From NCBI GenBank assembly GCA_003134045.1, contig PLAH01000144.1, positions 1 through 59,198 of the forward strand: a stretch of DNA of 59,198 bases, in the 5' to 3' direction. Shown here in pieces: positions 36,466 to 44,705 of this stretch. Each line of letters starts with the position of its first letter. Within the stretch, counting starts at the first letter, position 1. Origin of the DNA: Gammaproteobacteria bacterium. GTDB taxonomy: Bacteria > Pseudomonadota > Gammaproteobacteria > Steroidobacterales > Steroidobacteraceae. The notes under the pieces were generated by a model. It was not told the DNA's origin and searched no databases. It saw only the letters and a list, made by a program, of their open reading frames with translations. The position numbers were made by a program, and so were the translations under genes.

Positions 36466-37617
36466 ATGTCTCGCGCCGATAATGTCGTGTCGCTTGCAAG
36501 AGCGGATGGTTTCGATGCCGATGTGGTGAGCGGGCCGCTGCGTGCGAAACATTTGGTGTTCGTCGATCAGGCGTCCAAGTTGCTGCTCGCTCTGCTCGAC
36601 CGGGTTGCACCGAGCGATGCGGCGATCCTGATTGCCGGCGAGACCGGCACCGGCAAGGAACTGGTCGCGCGGTATGTACACCGCAAGAGTGGGCGGCCGG
36701 GCCCTTTTCTGGCGGTCAACTGCGGCGCCATCAGCGAGCATCTGGCCGAGAGCGAACTGTTCGGCCATGAAGCGGGCTCGTTCACGGGCGCCCATTCGCG
36801 GCGGGAAGGCTGGTTCGAAGCGGCGAGTAGCGGAACGTTGTTCCTGGATGAGATCGGCGATTTGCCGCCGGCGTTGCAGGGCAAGCTGCTGCGGGTGCTG
36901 CAGGAAAGCGAAGTGACACGCGTCGGATCGCGCAAGCCGATTCCCATCGACGTGCGCGTCGTGTCGGCATCGAACGTGAATCTCGAGGCGGCGGTGGAAG
37001 CCGGCCGTTTTCGCCGCGACCTGTTCTATCGTTTGAACATCGTCCCCGTGCACCTACCGCCTCTGCGCGAGCGGCCGGGCGACATCGGCGCGCTGGCCGA
37101 GCATTTCGCCGGCATCTACAGCGAGCGCCTGAAGCGGCCGACCCCGATCTTCCTCCAGGCGGCGCTGGAGGCGCTGAAGCGCCATTCATGGCCGGGCAAT
37201 ATCCGCGAACTGGAGAACGTCGTGCACTACTCGCTGCTGATGTCCTCGGACAGCGAGATCGGGGTGGAGCATCTGAGAATCGCCGGGCCGTCCGCGATGG
37301 CCGGCGGGGGCGCCGTCATTGCCGAGGGGCGGGATGCCCGCACGGTGAATCGGCTTGGCCAGGCGCTGCGGGAGTGCTTCGATGCGCCGGGGACCAGCTT
37401 GTTGCGCGACGTCGAACGGCGCCTGGTCGAAGATGCATTCGTATACTGCGACTCCAATCAAGTGCGTACCGCGGAACTGCTGGGCGTTTCGCGCAACGTG
37501 GTGCGCACGCTTCTGAAACGCTACGGACTCATCACCGATGCCGACAGCGTTCTTGCGGAAGCCATTGGGTTCGGCACGGCGGCGCAGTTTGCGCCGTGCC
37601 ACGATATGAACCACTAG
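36466..37617 (+). CDS. sigma-54 enhancer-binding transcriptional activator (SfnR-like, no sensor domain)
   Basis: The start ATG at 36466 has AAGGAG seven bases upstream; the longer frame to 36268 has no ribosome site. 383 residues. Only about 30 residues precede the AAA+ domain: Walker A GETGTGKE (58-65), sigma-54 contact loop GSFTGA (104-109, Ser in place of the usual Ala), Walker [37 protein letters not shown] and [17 protein letters not shown]. The C-terminal Fis-type helix-turn-helix is [24 protein letters not shown]. The architecture and the core sequence recall SfnR, the Pseudomonas regulator of sulphone use. It is probably active whenever made, or controlled by a partner. Confidence 0.93.
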   Translation: MSRADNVVSLARADGFDADVVSGPLRAKHLVFVDQASKLLLALLDRVAPSDAAILIAGETGTGKELVARYVHRKSGRPGPFLAVNCGAISEHLAESELFGHEAGSFTGAHSRREGWFEAASSGTLFLDEIGDLPPALQGKLLRVLQESEVTRVGSRKPIPIDVRVVSASNVNLEAAVEAGRFRRDLFYRLNIVPVHLPPLRERPGDIGALAEHFAGIYSERLKRPTPIFLQAALEALKRHSWPGNIRELENVVHYSLLMSSDSEIGVEHLRIAGPSAMAGGGAVIAEGRDARTVNRLGQALRECFDAPGTSLLRDVERRLVEDAFVYCDSNQVRTAELLGVSRNVVRTLLKRYGLITDADSVLAEAIGFGTAAQFAPCHDMNH

Positions 37618-37639
37618 CTAGCAACTCGGCGCGGGGAAG

Positions 37640-37804
37640 TTGAGCGGTTGTGGCCGATCAGCTTGCTTGCCGGGGTTTGGACCGGTTGGCATCACGCTGC
37701 CGAGATGTTGGTGCCGCGGCAGAGGGAATTTGACCGATTGTGGGGGCGTAGCATCGCGAGGGTTTTGGACCGTTCAATATCACGGTGTCGAGATACTAGC
37801 GGAG
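37640..37804 (+). repeat. two imperfect direct repeats of about 75 bp
   Basis: Copy A (37640-37716) and copy B (37730-37804) share blocks in the same order: TTGA-CG-TTGTGG, GGGTTTGGACCG (B has one more T), ATCACG-TG-CGAGAT and a final TA/TTGG-G-CG. They lie in the 440-bp gap after the activator gene. They could be transposon-end remnants or a duplicated regulatory segment; nothing coding is evident in them. Confidence 0.6.
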
Positions 37805-37888
37805 GGCTGATGTCACCAGGATGACGATGAGCAGCACCGCGAAACAGAAGTACTCCCGCTCGCCGCGTTTTTGTTGCGTATTCATCAT
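37796..37888 (-). CDS. 30-residue single-helix membrane peptide
   Basis: On the - strand GGGAG is followed five bases later by ATGATG. The ORF reads MMNTQQKRGEREYFCFAVLL then IVILVTSALR. A charged N-terminus and one hydrophobic helix reaching the C-terminus are typical of real bacterial membrane microproteins. The strong ribosome site is the main support. No family recognised. Confidence 0.45.
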   Translation of the reverse strand: MMNTQQKRGEREYFCFAVLLIVILVTSALR

Positions 37889-38056
37889 ACGATCTCCCTG
37901 GCGGATGTGCCCCGACGATCGCAGACTATCAGCAGCCGCGCGCTGCGGAACTACCATTGAGTCATTTGCATATATCAATTCGGCATGGAGTCTCGGACAG
38001 CCGAGGCGGAAGAGTCGCGGTGCGGGCGTGTCAGCCCGGGGGCGCTGATTGCCGCG

Positions 38057-38722
38057 TCAGCGGTGCGCCCAGCGATTCGCGGCAAACGCGAGCGCAACGC
38101 CGATGAACGGCAGCAGCACCACGGCGTCGGAGTTGTGCACGATGAGGGCGCCCGCCAGCAGCGCGCCGAACAAATAGGAGACCACCACCGCGCTTTGAAT
38201 CTTCACGTCCTTGAGGCCGAGCGCGTCGCCGTTGGCGAGGGAATCCGCGATGGTGCCCACCAGTTTGGTGAGCGTCGTCGTGAACACGATCGTGGTGTGG
38301 CTGATGGTCTGACCGATGACGGCCTGAACGCCCATGGCGACCGCGAGCAGCAGGATCTGCAGATGATCCGATGGCGCGTGGGCTGCATGCGGGGTCCACA
38401 TCGCATACAGCGCAAAGAACAGCAGCAGACCCGCCTCGGTGGTCAGCAACAAGCCGAGCGCCTGTTGCTGCGGGCGGCCGCGGCGCTGTAGAACCCCCAG
38501 GGCGCAGCCCAGGACGAAGCCGCTCAAGGCCACCACCGAGCCCATGGCCGACTGGGAATCGCTTTGCGCCACGTAGTAGGCGAGCAGCGCGAAGTTCCCC
38601 GTCATGGCCGACGCGAACACGCCGCCCAACGTCGCGAAACTGATGACATCGACCGCCCCGGCCGCGAAGGCGGTGACCAGCAGGATCATTTCGACGTGGT
38701 TGAGCTTGATTGTGTCCAGCAT
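38057..38722 (-). CDS. DUF1275 (YoaK-like) membrane protein
   Basis: 221 residues with about six transmembrane helices. The family signature is VTAFAAGAVDVISFATLGGVFASAMTGNFALLA near the N-terminus. Later blocks GVQAVIGQTISHTTIVFTTTLTKLVG and ALLAGALIVHNSDAVVLLPFIGVALAFAA match the family. Function unknown. It is divergent from the DUF2130 gene, 56 bp away. Confidence 0.9.
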   Translation of the reverse strand: MLDTIKLNHVEMILLVTAFAAGAVDVISFATLGGVFASAMTGNFALLAYYVAQSDSQSAMGSVVALSGFVLGCALGVLQRRGRPQQQALGLLLTTEAGLLLFFALYAMWTPHAAHAPSDHLQILLLAVAMGVQAVIGQTISHTTIVFTTTLTKLVGTIADSLANGDALGLKDVKIQSAVVVSYLFGALLAGALIVHNSDAVVLLPFIGVALAFAANRWAHR

Positions 38723-38778
38723 ACGACGAGGGATTGTAGATCATAATCGGATTTTGGATCGATCGAAGGAATGCGGAT

Positions 38779-40053
38779 ATGACAGAGCCCACGATTGTGT
38801 GCCCGAAGTGCCACACCGAGATACGGCTGACGGAGTCGCTGGCGGCGCCGCTGATCGCCGCGACGCGACAGCAGTTCGAGCAGCGCCTCTCCGCCAAGGA
38901 CGAGGAGATCGCCAAGCGCGAGCAGGCGGTCCGGGAGAAGGAGAGGGGGGTGGTGGAGGCTGGGCGTGTCCTGGACCAACAAGTCGCCGATCAAGTGGCC
39001 GCGCAACTGAAAGTGGAACGGGTACGCGTGTCCGCGGAGGAGTCGAAAAAGGCGCAGCAGGCGAATGCCGCGGAGCTGGAGGCCAAGACCCGCGAACTCA
39101 TCGACCTGCAGGAAGTACTCGAGGCGCGCAACGAGAAGCTCGCGCAAGCCCAACAGGCCCAAGCCGACCTCATCAAGAAACAACGCGAACTGGACGACGC
39201 CAAGCGCGAACTGGACCTGACCATCGAGAAGCGGGTGGAGGAGGGGCTCAATGACGTGCGCCTCAAGGCGCGCCGCGAAGCGGAGGAGGGTCTCAAACAC
39301 AAGGTATTGGAGAAGGACCAGACCATCGTTTCAATGCAACGGACCATCGAGGAGTTGAAGCAAAAGGCCGACCAGGGTTCGCAACAGCTGCAGGGCGAGG
39401 TGCAGGAACTCGAGCTCGAGGCGTTGCTGCGGGCGAAGTTTCCCTACGACAGCGTCGAACCGGTTCCCAAAGGAGAATTCGGCGGCGACATCGTGCAAGG
39501 TGTCCGGAGCCAGACCGGACAGCCCGGCGGCACCATCCTGTGGGAGACGAAGCGCACCCGGAACTGGAGCGATGCGTGGTTGGTGAAGTTGCGCGAGGAT
39601 CAGAGAAGCGCGAAGGCTGAAATCTGCGTGCTGGTGAGCAACGCCTTACCCAAGGGTGTGGACACCTTCCATCTGCTCGACGGCGTTTGGGTCGCGCACC
39701 CGCGCTGTGTCATCCCGGTCGCGATGATTTTGCGCAGCAGCTTGCTCGAAGTCACTCTGGCGCGTCAGGTGTCGGAGGGACAGCAATCGAAGACCGAGAT
39801 GGTCTATCAGTACCTCACCGGGCCGAGGTTTCGTCAGCGCGTCGAGGCCATCGTCGAGGCCTTTACTTCGATGCGGGAGGATCTGGACAAGGAACGCAAA
39901 GTCATCATGAAACAGTGGGCGAAGCGCGAGGAGCAGATCGAGCGGGTGATGGGCGGCACCATCGGCATGTACGGCGATCTGCAGGGGATCGCGGGTAAAT
40001 CCTTGCAAGAGATCGAGGGTTTGGAGCTGCGGGCGCTGGAGCTCGACCCTTGA
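38779..40053 (+). CDS. DUF2130 domain protein
   Basis: 424 residues. The N-terminus carries a zinc-knuckle-like CPKCHTEIRLTE. A long charged coiled coil spans about residues 30-215 (KDEEIAKREQAVREKER..., AQQAQADLIKKQRELDDAK). The DUF2130 domain follows: LELEALLRAKFPYDSVEPVPKGEFGGDIVQ, ILWETKRTRNWSDAWLVKLREDQRSAKAEICVLVS and YQYLTGPRFRQRVEAI. The domain resembles restriction-endonuclease-like folds (conserved D...E-x-K pattern in GGDIVQ...WETKR), but activity is unproven. Confidence 0.92.
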   Translation: MTEPTIVCPKCHTEIRLTESLAAPLIAATRQQFEQRLSAKDEEIAKREQAVREKERGVVEAGRVLDQQVADQVAAQLKVERVRVSAEESKKAQQANAAELEAKTRELIDLQEVLEARNEKLAQAQQAQADLIKKQRELDDAKRELDLTIEKRVEEGLNDVRLKARREAEEGLKHKVLEKDQTIVSMQRTIEELKQKADQGSQQLQGEVQELELEALLRAKFPYDSVEPVPKGEFGGDIVQGVRSQTGQPGGTILWETKRTRNWSDAWLVKLREDQRSAKAEICVLVSNALPKGVDTFHLLDGVWVAHPRCVIPVAMILRSSLLEVTLARQVSEGQQSKTEMVYQYLTGPRFRQRVEAIVEAFTSMREDLDKERKVIMKQWAKREEQIERVMGGTIGMYGDLQGIAGKSLQEIEGLELRALELDP

Positions 40054-40116
40054 GCGGGTGCGGATGCCGCCGGGCTCCTGGCGGGCGCGGGCAGCGGCTC
40101 TGCCGGCGAGACGAGC

Positions 40117-40344
40117 TTAGGTGACATTATTGAACTGGGTGACGTGGTAGTAGCCCGTGTCTTTCATATCCGCCGGAATGGTCTTGCGCAGTTCCTCGGT
40201 CAGGTTGGTGAACACCTGGTCGGGCGTGATGGCGTCATCGTCGATCGAATAAACGCCCTGGTAGTCGCCCACGCGCCTGCCCACGGCGCTCGCCGGATCG
40301 TCGTACACGTACAAGTCGGCGGTATAAAAGTAATATCGGGTCAT
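40117..40344 (-). CDS. small hypothetical protein
   Basis: 75 residues from the ATG at 40344: MTRYYFYTADLYVYDDPASA, then VGRRVGDYQGVYSIDDDAIT and a C-terminal GYYHVTQFNNVT. Acidic and Tyr-rich, no cysteine, no signal peptide. The upstream extension to 40506 is Arg/Pro-rich and looks like shadow. The family is not recognised. It lies between DUF2130 and the tRNA gene, convergent with the former. Confidence 0.6.
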   Translation of the reverse strand: MTRYYFYTADLYVYDDPASAVGRRVGDYQGVYSIDDDAITPDQVFTNLTEELRKTIPADMKDTGYYHVTQFNNVT

Positions 40345-40548
40345 GACGGGCGTCTCGGGTTTCTTGGTGCACGGCCGCAGGGCCGATCGCCGCTGATTCT
40401 GGATGAATCGGGGTTCATGCGCCATCGCCGGTCGATCCTGGGCGGGGCGCCGCCGGGTGCGGCGTCGCGCGCTCAGGGAATTGCGGGTGGGCGGCCTCGG
40501 TTGCATGCCTGCGCCGACCTGCTACGATTGCCGCCCCGCCGAAGCCGC

Positions 40549-40625
40549 CGGGGTGTAGCTCAGACTGGTAGAGCGCTACGTTTGGGACGTAGATGTCGCA
40601 GGTTCGAATCCTGTCACCCCGACCA
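40549..40625 (+). tRNA. tRNA-Pro (anticodon TGG)
   Basis: 77 nt including an encoded CCA. The acceptor stem CGGGGTG pairs with CACCCCG. The D arm contains AGCTCAGACTGGTAGAGC; the anticodon stem CTACG/CGTAG encloses TTTGGGA with anticodon TGG; the T arm is GCAGGTTCGAATCCTGT. It is the likely integration site of the element that begins downstream. No second copy of its 3' end was seen by eye to the right. Confidence 0.97.
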
Positions 40626-40755
40626 TTAATACCGCGATTTGCCCCCCAAATGGGGCTTAAAAAGCGGAATCGGTGACAATTCGGTGCCACGGCGGCAGCG
40701 CGCCCCAGCCAGCTAAACCTAAGTCCTAGACGTGACTCCAACCCGGAGTCTCGTA

Positions 40756-41760
40756 ATGGCCACCATCGTCAATCAATCGCGCTACCTCGTCACCGTCAAG
40801 CGCCGACCGGACCTCGCACGCGAGTTTCCGCACTCCAAAGCCGCAGCGGCTACAGCCTATAAGGACCAGGTTTTACGCGACCATGGACTTAAGGCCGAGA
40901 TCGAACGTGGCCCCTTGCAGCTCTTGGTGCGACTGCGGGCCCAGGGCCAGCCCAAGCAATCGAAGCGCGTCAAGTCCTACGAGGAAGCCGAGGCCTTCGA
41001 ACTGGGCGCCCAGGTGGATCAGCACCGCGGCCTCGCGCTCGATTACAACCGGTCACATCGGGTGACGATGGCCGCGCTGATGGAGCGCTACATCACCGAG
41101 GTGTGCGTCGAGCATAAGGGCGAGGACATCGAGGTCGGAACGCTCAAGGGCATGCTCGCCGACAGTCGCGGGGAGCTCACGGCAGCGCGCGAGGCGTTCA
41201 AACAAGCGCAAGCCCGGGGCGAGAAGCCGAAGCCCGTCAGGGCGCGCCGCCAGGCGCGCAACCATCTCGAATGGCTGCATCTGCCGTTTGCGGACGTCCG
41301 ATCGCAGCACCTGACGACGTATAAAATCGGCCGGCTCCGCCAAGTGGCACCGGCCACGGTCGATCGAGAACTCGATTTGTTCGCGGCCGTCATCCACACC
41401 GCCATCGACAGCTGGGACTATGCTGTGCCAAAAGACCCCATGAAGGGCGTCAGCCGGCCGAAATACGATAACGAGCGCGATCGACGCTTCGAGGGCGATG
41501 AGCAAGAGTGTCTGTTTCGCTCCGCCCGGCGCGAGGATTTGATTCGCTCGCGGAACCTCGCGATCGAATCTTTGTTGGACGAGGCGCGCCGACACGCCAA
41601 GACCTTGCCGAACGCGAGCGCGCGGCAGCGATTTCTGAAACAAGCCCGGGGGCAGGCCGTGAGACAACTGAACCGGCGCTATCCGGTCGTGCCGCTCTAT
41701 GAGTCGCTCCTCGCGTTGCTGCTCGAAACCGCTGGGCGGCGCGGCGCGATGGCCCGCTAG
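40756..41760 (+). pseudogene. phage-type integrase, C-terminally truncated
   Basis: 334 residues. The N-terminal arm-binding part (SRYLVTVKRRPDLAREFPH) and core-binding part (VTMAALMERYITEVCVEHKG, LEWLHLPFADVRSQHLTTYKIGRLRQVAPATVDRELDLFAAVIHTAIDSWDY, then PMKGVSRPKYDNERDRRF) are those of tRNA-targeting tyrosine integrases. The frame stops at ETAGRRGAMAR, just after the first catalytic Arg box (usually T-x-x-R-x-G-E). The H-x-x-R and Tyr parts are missing, and the next 90 bp do not continue them in any frame. It starts 131 bp from the tRNA. Confidence 0.75.
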
Positions 41761-41849
41761 CGGCTAGGCGGCTCGACGCAGAGTGGATTTAAACCGTGTG
41801 CGATCTCGATGAGGTCGCTGGATAAAATCGCCAGCCAGTATTTCGATTA

Positions 41850-42176
41850 TTGACCCGCCAAGACGCGGCCCGCGAGTTGAAGATCTCGTTAGGCACACTC
41901 GATCGGCTTGTGGCCGATGGAAAGTTGCCGCGCCCGCTCTCCTCCGGCCGACGACTCTATTGGCATGCGGATGACTTTTATGCTGCCGTGAATGTGTTGC
42001 TACCGTCCTCTTCTGGATCGGTCGCTGCGGCGCCGCCAGTCCCGTTACCCGTCACTAAACCGAGCGCGCCGGGCCCGGTTGCTTCACGCGCTCGTCGAGC
42101 GCCGTTCGCGGGATCGGCCGCCGCCCGAGCGCGACGACGCGACGCCGAGCGGCTCGCGCTGCTCAACTCCCGATAA
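41850..42176 (+). CDS. excisionase/MerR-like helix-turn-helix protein
   Basis: 108 residues from a TTG. The N-terminal HTH LTRQDAARELKISLGTLDRL, followed by LPRPLSSGRRLYWHADDFYAAV, is the helix-turn-helix plus short wing of AlpA/excisionase proteins. The rest is an Ala/Pro/Arg-rich tail with basic runs (ARARRRDAERLALL). It is placed between two integrase genes, so it probably directs excision or represses the recombinase. Confidence 0.7.
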   Translation: MTRQDAARELKISLGTLDRLVADGKLPRPLSSGRRLYWHADDFYAAVNVLLPSSSGSVAAAPPVPLPVTKPSAPGPVASRARRAPFAGSAAARARRRDAERLALLNSR

Positions 42177-42193
42177 TTAAAGTTATCCGGAGT

Positions 42194-42199
42194 TATAAT
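42194..42199 (+). promoter_or_regulatory. candidate -10 box of the recombinase gene
   Basis: A perfect TATAAT lies 12 bp before the ATG at 42212. The predicted transcript would be almost leaderless. The -35 region is not clear, so this is a weak call. Confidence 0.35.
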
Positions 42200-42211
42200 A
42201 CGCTTCGATTT

Positions 42212-43213
42212 ATGGAATTGAACAATCAGATTGCTGAATTGGCCCCGACGGGGATCGCGGGGGTCACTGCCTCGGACCTGCCCACGCCGGCCGAGAAGGT
42301 CCGTGCTTGGTGGCGGAAGGCCCGCCGCGTGTACCCCGAAGCGACCCTGCGCGCTTGGCGCTTCGACTGGGCGGCGTTCCTTGCCTTCTGCAAACCGCGG
42401 GGCTTGCTACCCCTGCCGGCGTTACCGTCGACCGTCGCTGCCTACATCGAGGCCTGCGGGGAGGCCAGCAAAAAACCTGCGACAGTGCGGCGGTATCTCG
42501 CGACGATCGCCTGCGCACATCGCGCCGCGAAACTCTTGAACCCCAATGACGACGAAGACGTAAAACTGGCCCTCAAGGGTCTCTACAATAGATCGCCGAT
42601 GCGGCAGCGGCAAGCGAAAGCGTTGGGATGGCACCAAATCAAGCGGTTCTTGATCACCGCGGGGGTGGGGATTCGGGCGGATCGGGAGCGCGCGCTCTTG
42701 TGCGTAGGGTATGACACGATGGCGCGGCGCAGCGAGCTCGTGGCGCTCAATGTGGAGGATTTTAGTTTCTTGAGCGATGGCAGCGGCCGGGTGTTGATTC
42801 GGCGCTCGAAGACCGACCAGGCGGGGGAGGGCAGCGTCGCGTATTTGTCGCCGGATACGGTGGGGTATTTGAAAATCTGGTTGGGGGTGTCGCGGATCAC
42901 ACGAGGAGCGGTGTTTCGGCGGCTGATCGGGCGCGGCCGCATTGGAGCGCGATTGCAAGTGGATTCGATCGCGCAGACGTTCAAGCGGGTGGCTGAGTTT
43001 GTGGGGATGACCGAAGACGAAAGGAAGCAAGTCAGCGGGCATTCGATTCGGGTTGGGGCGACGCAGGATATGTTGGCGCTCAACATTGATCTGGCGTCGG
43101 TGATGCAGGCGGGGCGGTGGAAGACGACGGCGATGCCGATGCGATATGGAGAGGAAGTTCAGGCGGGACGGGGTGGGATGGCAAGGGCGGCGAAGGCGCA
43201 GGGGAGGGGTTAA
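42212..43213 (+). CDS. tyrosine-type site-specific recombinase / integrase
   Basis: 333 residues. The N-terminal SAM-like core-binding domain is residues 25-125 (WWRKARRVYPEATLRAWRFDWAAFLAFC). The catalytic domain is complete: Arg I in YDTMARRSELVALNVEDF, Lys in IRRSKTDQAGEGS, H-x-x-R in SGHSIRVGATQDML, then GRWKTTAMPMRYGEEV with the nucleophilic Tyr. It resembles stand-alone XerD/phage-like recombinases found in integrated elements. It is the only intact recombinase here and could have replaced the broken integrase. Confidence 0.9.
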   Translation: MELNNQIAELAPTGIAGVTASDLPTPAEKVRAWWRKARRVYPEATLRAWRFDWAAFLAFCKPRGLLPLPALPSTVAAYIEACGEASKKPATVRRYLATIACAHRAAKLLNPNDDEDVKLALKGLYNRSPMRQRQAKALGWHQIKRFLITAGVGIRADRERALLCVGYDTMARRSELVALNVEDFSFLSDGSGRVLIRRSKTDQAGEGSVAYLSPDTVGYLKIWLGVSRITRGAVFRRLIGRGRIGARLQVDSIAQTFKRVAEFVGMTEDERKQVSGHSIRVGATQDMLALNIDLASVMQAGRWKTTAMPMRYGEEVQAGRGGMARAAKAQGRG

Positions 43214-43312
43214 TGGGATCACGAAGCGGCAGCGCCGCTGAACGCTGAGCCCAGTGGACCCCTTGGCTGATAAACTAGCTCGTAAAATCTTGTTGCGAAT
43301 CGGATTGAAATC

Positions 43313-43609
43313 ATGGGCCCATTGGATCAGGAAGCGATGAAGCGACTCGCGGGCAAATACATCTGGTGGAAGACGCCGGATGAGGCTGTCGCGATGCCGG
43401 AGCGCGTGGTTGCGCAAGTCATGAACATTGGCGACTACGACGACGTTCAGGCGCTCGCGCACCAAGTGGGCGATGAATACCTGCGCGATGTTTTGGATCA
43501 TGCCGAGATCGGGCAGTTTAACGAGCGCTCGTGGGTCTACTGGCACTACAGATTGGGGCTGGCCGCGCCGGGACGGGTTCCTCCATTGCCCGCCCGGAGA
43601 TTTGCTTGA
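43313..43609 (+). CDS. small protein paired with an AbiEii-type toxin (probable antitoxin)
   Basis: 98 residues: LAGKYIWWKTPDEAVAMPER, VVAQVMNIGDYDDVQALAHQVGDEYLRDVL, WVYWHYRLGL. This type of protein regularly precedes nucleotidyltransferase toxin genes, and its stop overlaps the next gene's TTG start (TTGA). It is much smaller than classical AbiEi and lacks an obvious HTH, so the antitoxin role is inferred from the pairing. Confidence 0.8.
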   Translation: MGPLDQEAMKRLAGKYIWWKTPDEAVAMPERVVAQVMNIGDYDDVQALAHQVGDEYLRDVLDHAEIGQFNERSWVYWHYRLGLAAPGRVPPLPARRFA

Positions 43610-44334
43610 CCCAATACTTCAAGCCGCGCATGGACATCCTGCCGGTCGCACAGCAACGTCTCTGGCCGGAACTACATCCCTCGATCCAGCTCGGCTTGGT
43701 GCTCTACGGCGGCACCGCCATCGCGTTACGACTCGGACATCGCCCGTCTGTCGATTTCGATTTCTTTACCGACAAGCCGCTTGACAAGGCCGTGCTGCAA
43801 TCCGCTTTCCCATTCTTGCAACGGTCCACGGTATTGCAAGACGAACCCAATGCATACACTGTGCTCGTCCCGTGCGGGACAACGCAGGATCAGCATCTCA
43901 AGGTGTCGTTCTTCGGCACAATTGGATTTGGGCGGATTGGCGAGCCGGAAATTACCGATGACGGCACGTTGCAGGTGGCGACGCTGGATGACTTGATGGC
44001 GACAAAGGTTAAAGTCATTCTTCAGCGCATCGAGGCAAAGGACTACCGCGACATCGCAGCGATGGTGAAAGCCGGGGTCAGTCTCTCAAAAGGACTGTCG
44101 GCGGCACGCGAAATGTACGGCCATTCATTCCAGCCGAGCGAGAGCTTGAAGGCGATGGTGTACTTCGAAGGTGGTGATCTGCATACGCTCACGCAGAATG
44201 AGAAGGAAGCGCTGATCGCCGCAGCCAGTGCAGTGCGCGATCTGCCTAATGTGGAAATCGTATCGCGTGAGTTGGCCTTGGCGCCGCCAGAGCCAGGTCA
44301 TGATGACGAGAATACTCACCAATTCAACCCTTAA
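43606..44334 (+). CDS. AbiEii/AbiGii-type nucleotidyltransferase toxin
   Basis: About 242 residues from the overlapping TTG, or 234 from the ATG at 43630 (MDILPVAQQRLWPEL). The nucleotidyltransferase motif is LYGGTAIALRLGHRPSVDFDFF (GG-T/S followed by D-x-D), and the second strand motif is VATLDDLMATKVKVILQRIEAKDYRDI. Relatives transfer nucleotides to tRNA and form abortive-infection or toxin-antitoxin modules. A short inverted repeat, TTGAGG/CCTCAA at 44335-44350, follows the stop and may be a terminator or operator. Confidence 0.88.
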   Translation: MTQYFKPRMDILPVAQQRLWPELHPSIQLGLVLYGGTAIALRLGHRPSVDFDFFTDKPLDKAVLQSAFPFLQRSTVLQDEPNAYTVLVPCGTTQDQHLKVSFFGTIGFGRIGEPEITDDGTLQVATLDDLMATKVKVILQRIEAKDYRDIAAMVKAGVSLSKGLSAAREMYGHSFQPSESLKAMVYFEGGDLHTLTQNEKEALIAAASAVRDLPNVEIVSRELALAPPEPGHDDENTHQFNP

Positions 44335-44445
44335 TTGAGGATACCCTCAACCAGGGGTAGGACGCGATTAGTGAGACAAGGACATCGTTAATCGGACACG
44401 ACATCGGGCGGGGTGCTGATTGAGTCAGCCTGAAGGATGAAAGCG

Positions 44446-44604
44446 ATGAGCATGGAACTTACCGAAGACGGCTCGCTTCTCGAGGACGGCCGAGTTGTCT
44501 ACTTTTCCGTCGCGCGCTTCCTTCAAGATATCTGTCAGGCCGCGCATTGCTTTTTGTGCGGGGCCACCCCACACGGTCGCGGCCGCGAGTCTTCGCCGCA
44601 TTAA
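44446..44604 (+). CDS. small hypothetical ORF, possibly a gene fragment
   Basis: 52 residues: MSMELTEDGSLLEDGRVVYF, SVARFLQDICQAAHCFLCGA, TPHGRG. The C-x-x-C pair (CFLCG) hints at the start of a longer protein that has been cut. The start has GAAGGATG upstream. No family named. It sits between the toxin gene and the mobilization remnant. Confidence 0.4.
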   Translation: MSMELTEDGSLLEDGRVVYFSVARFLQDICQAAHCFLCGATPHGRGRESSPH

Positions 44605-44705
44605 TTCCAACCAAAAGTAAGACCCGATTGGATTTTCGAGGCCGGCGCCCATGGCGATGATTACATTTCAGTCGGACATGATCGAGCCTGATCTGCGTTC
44701 CTCCA

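Noticed and set aside
40638..40655. Stem-loop GCCCC/GGGGC after the tRNA as a terminator
   Set aside because: The stem is five pairs and is followed by TTAAAAAG rather than a T run, so it is not convincing.
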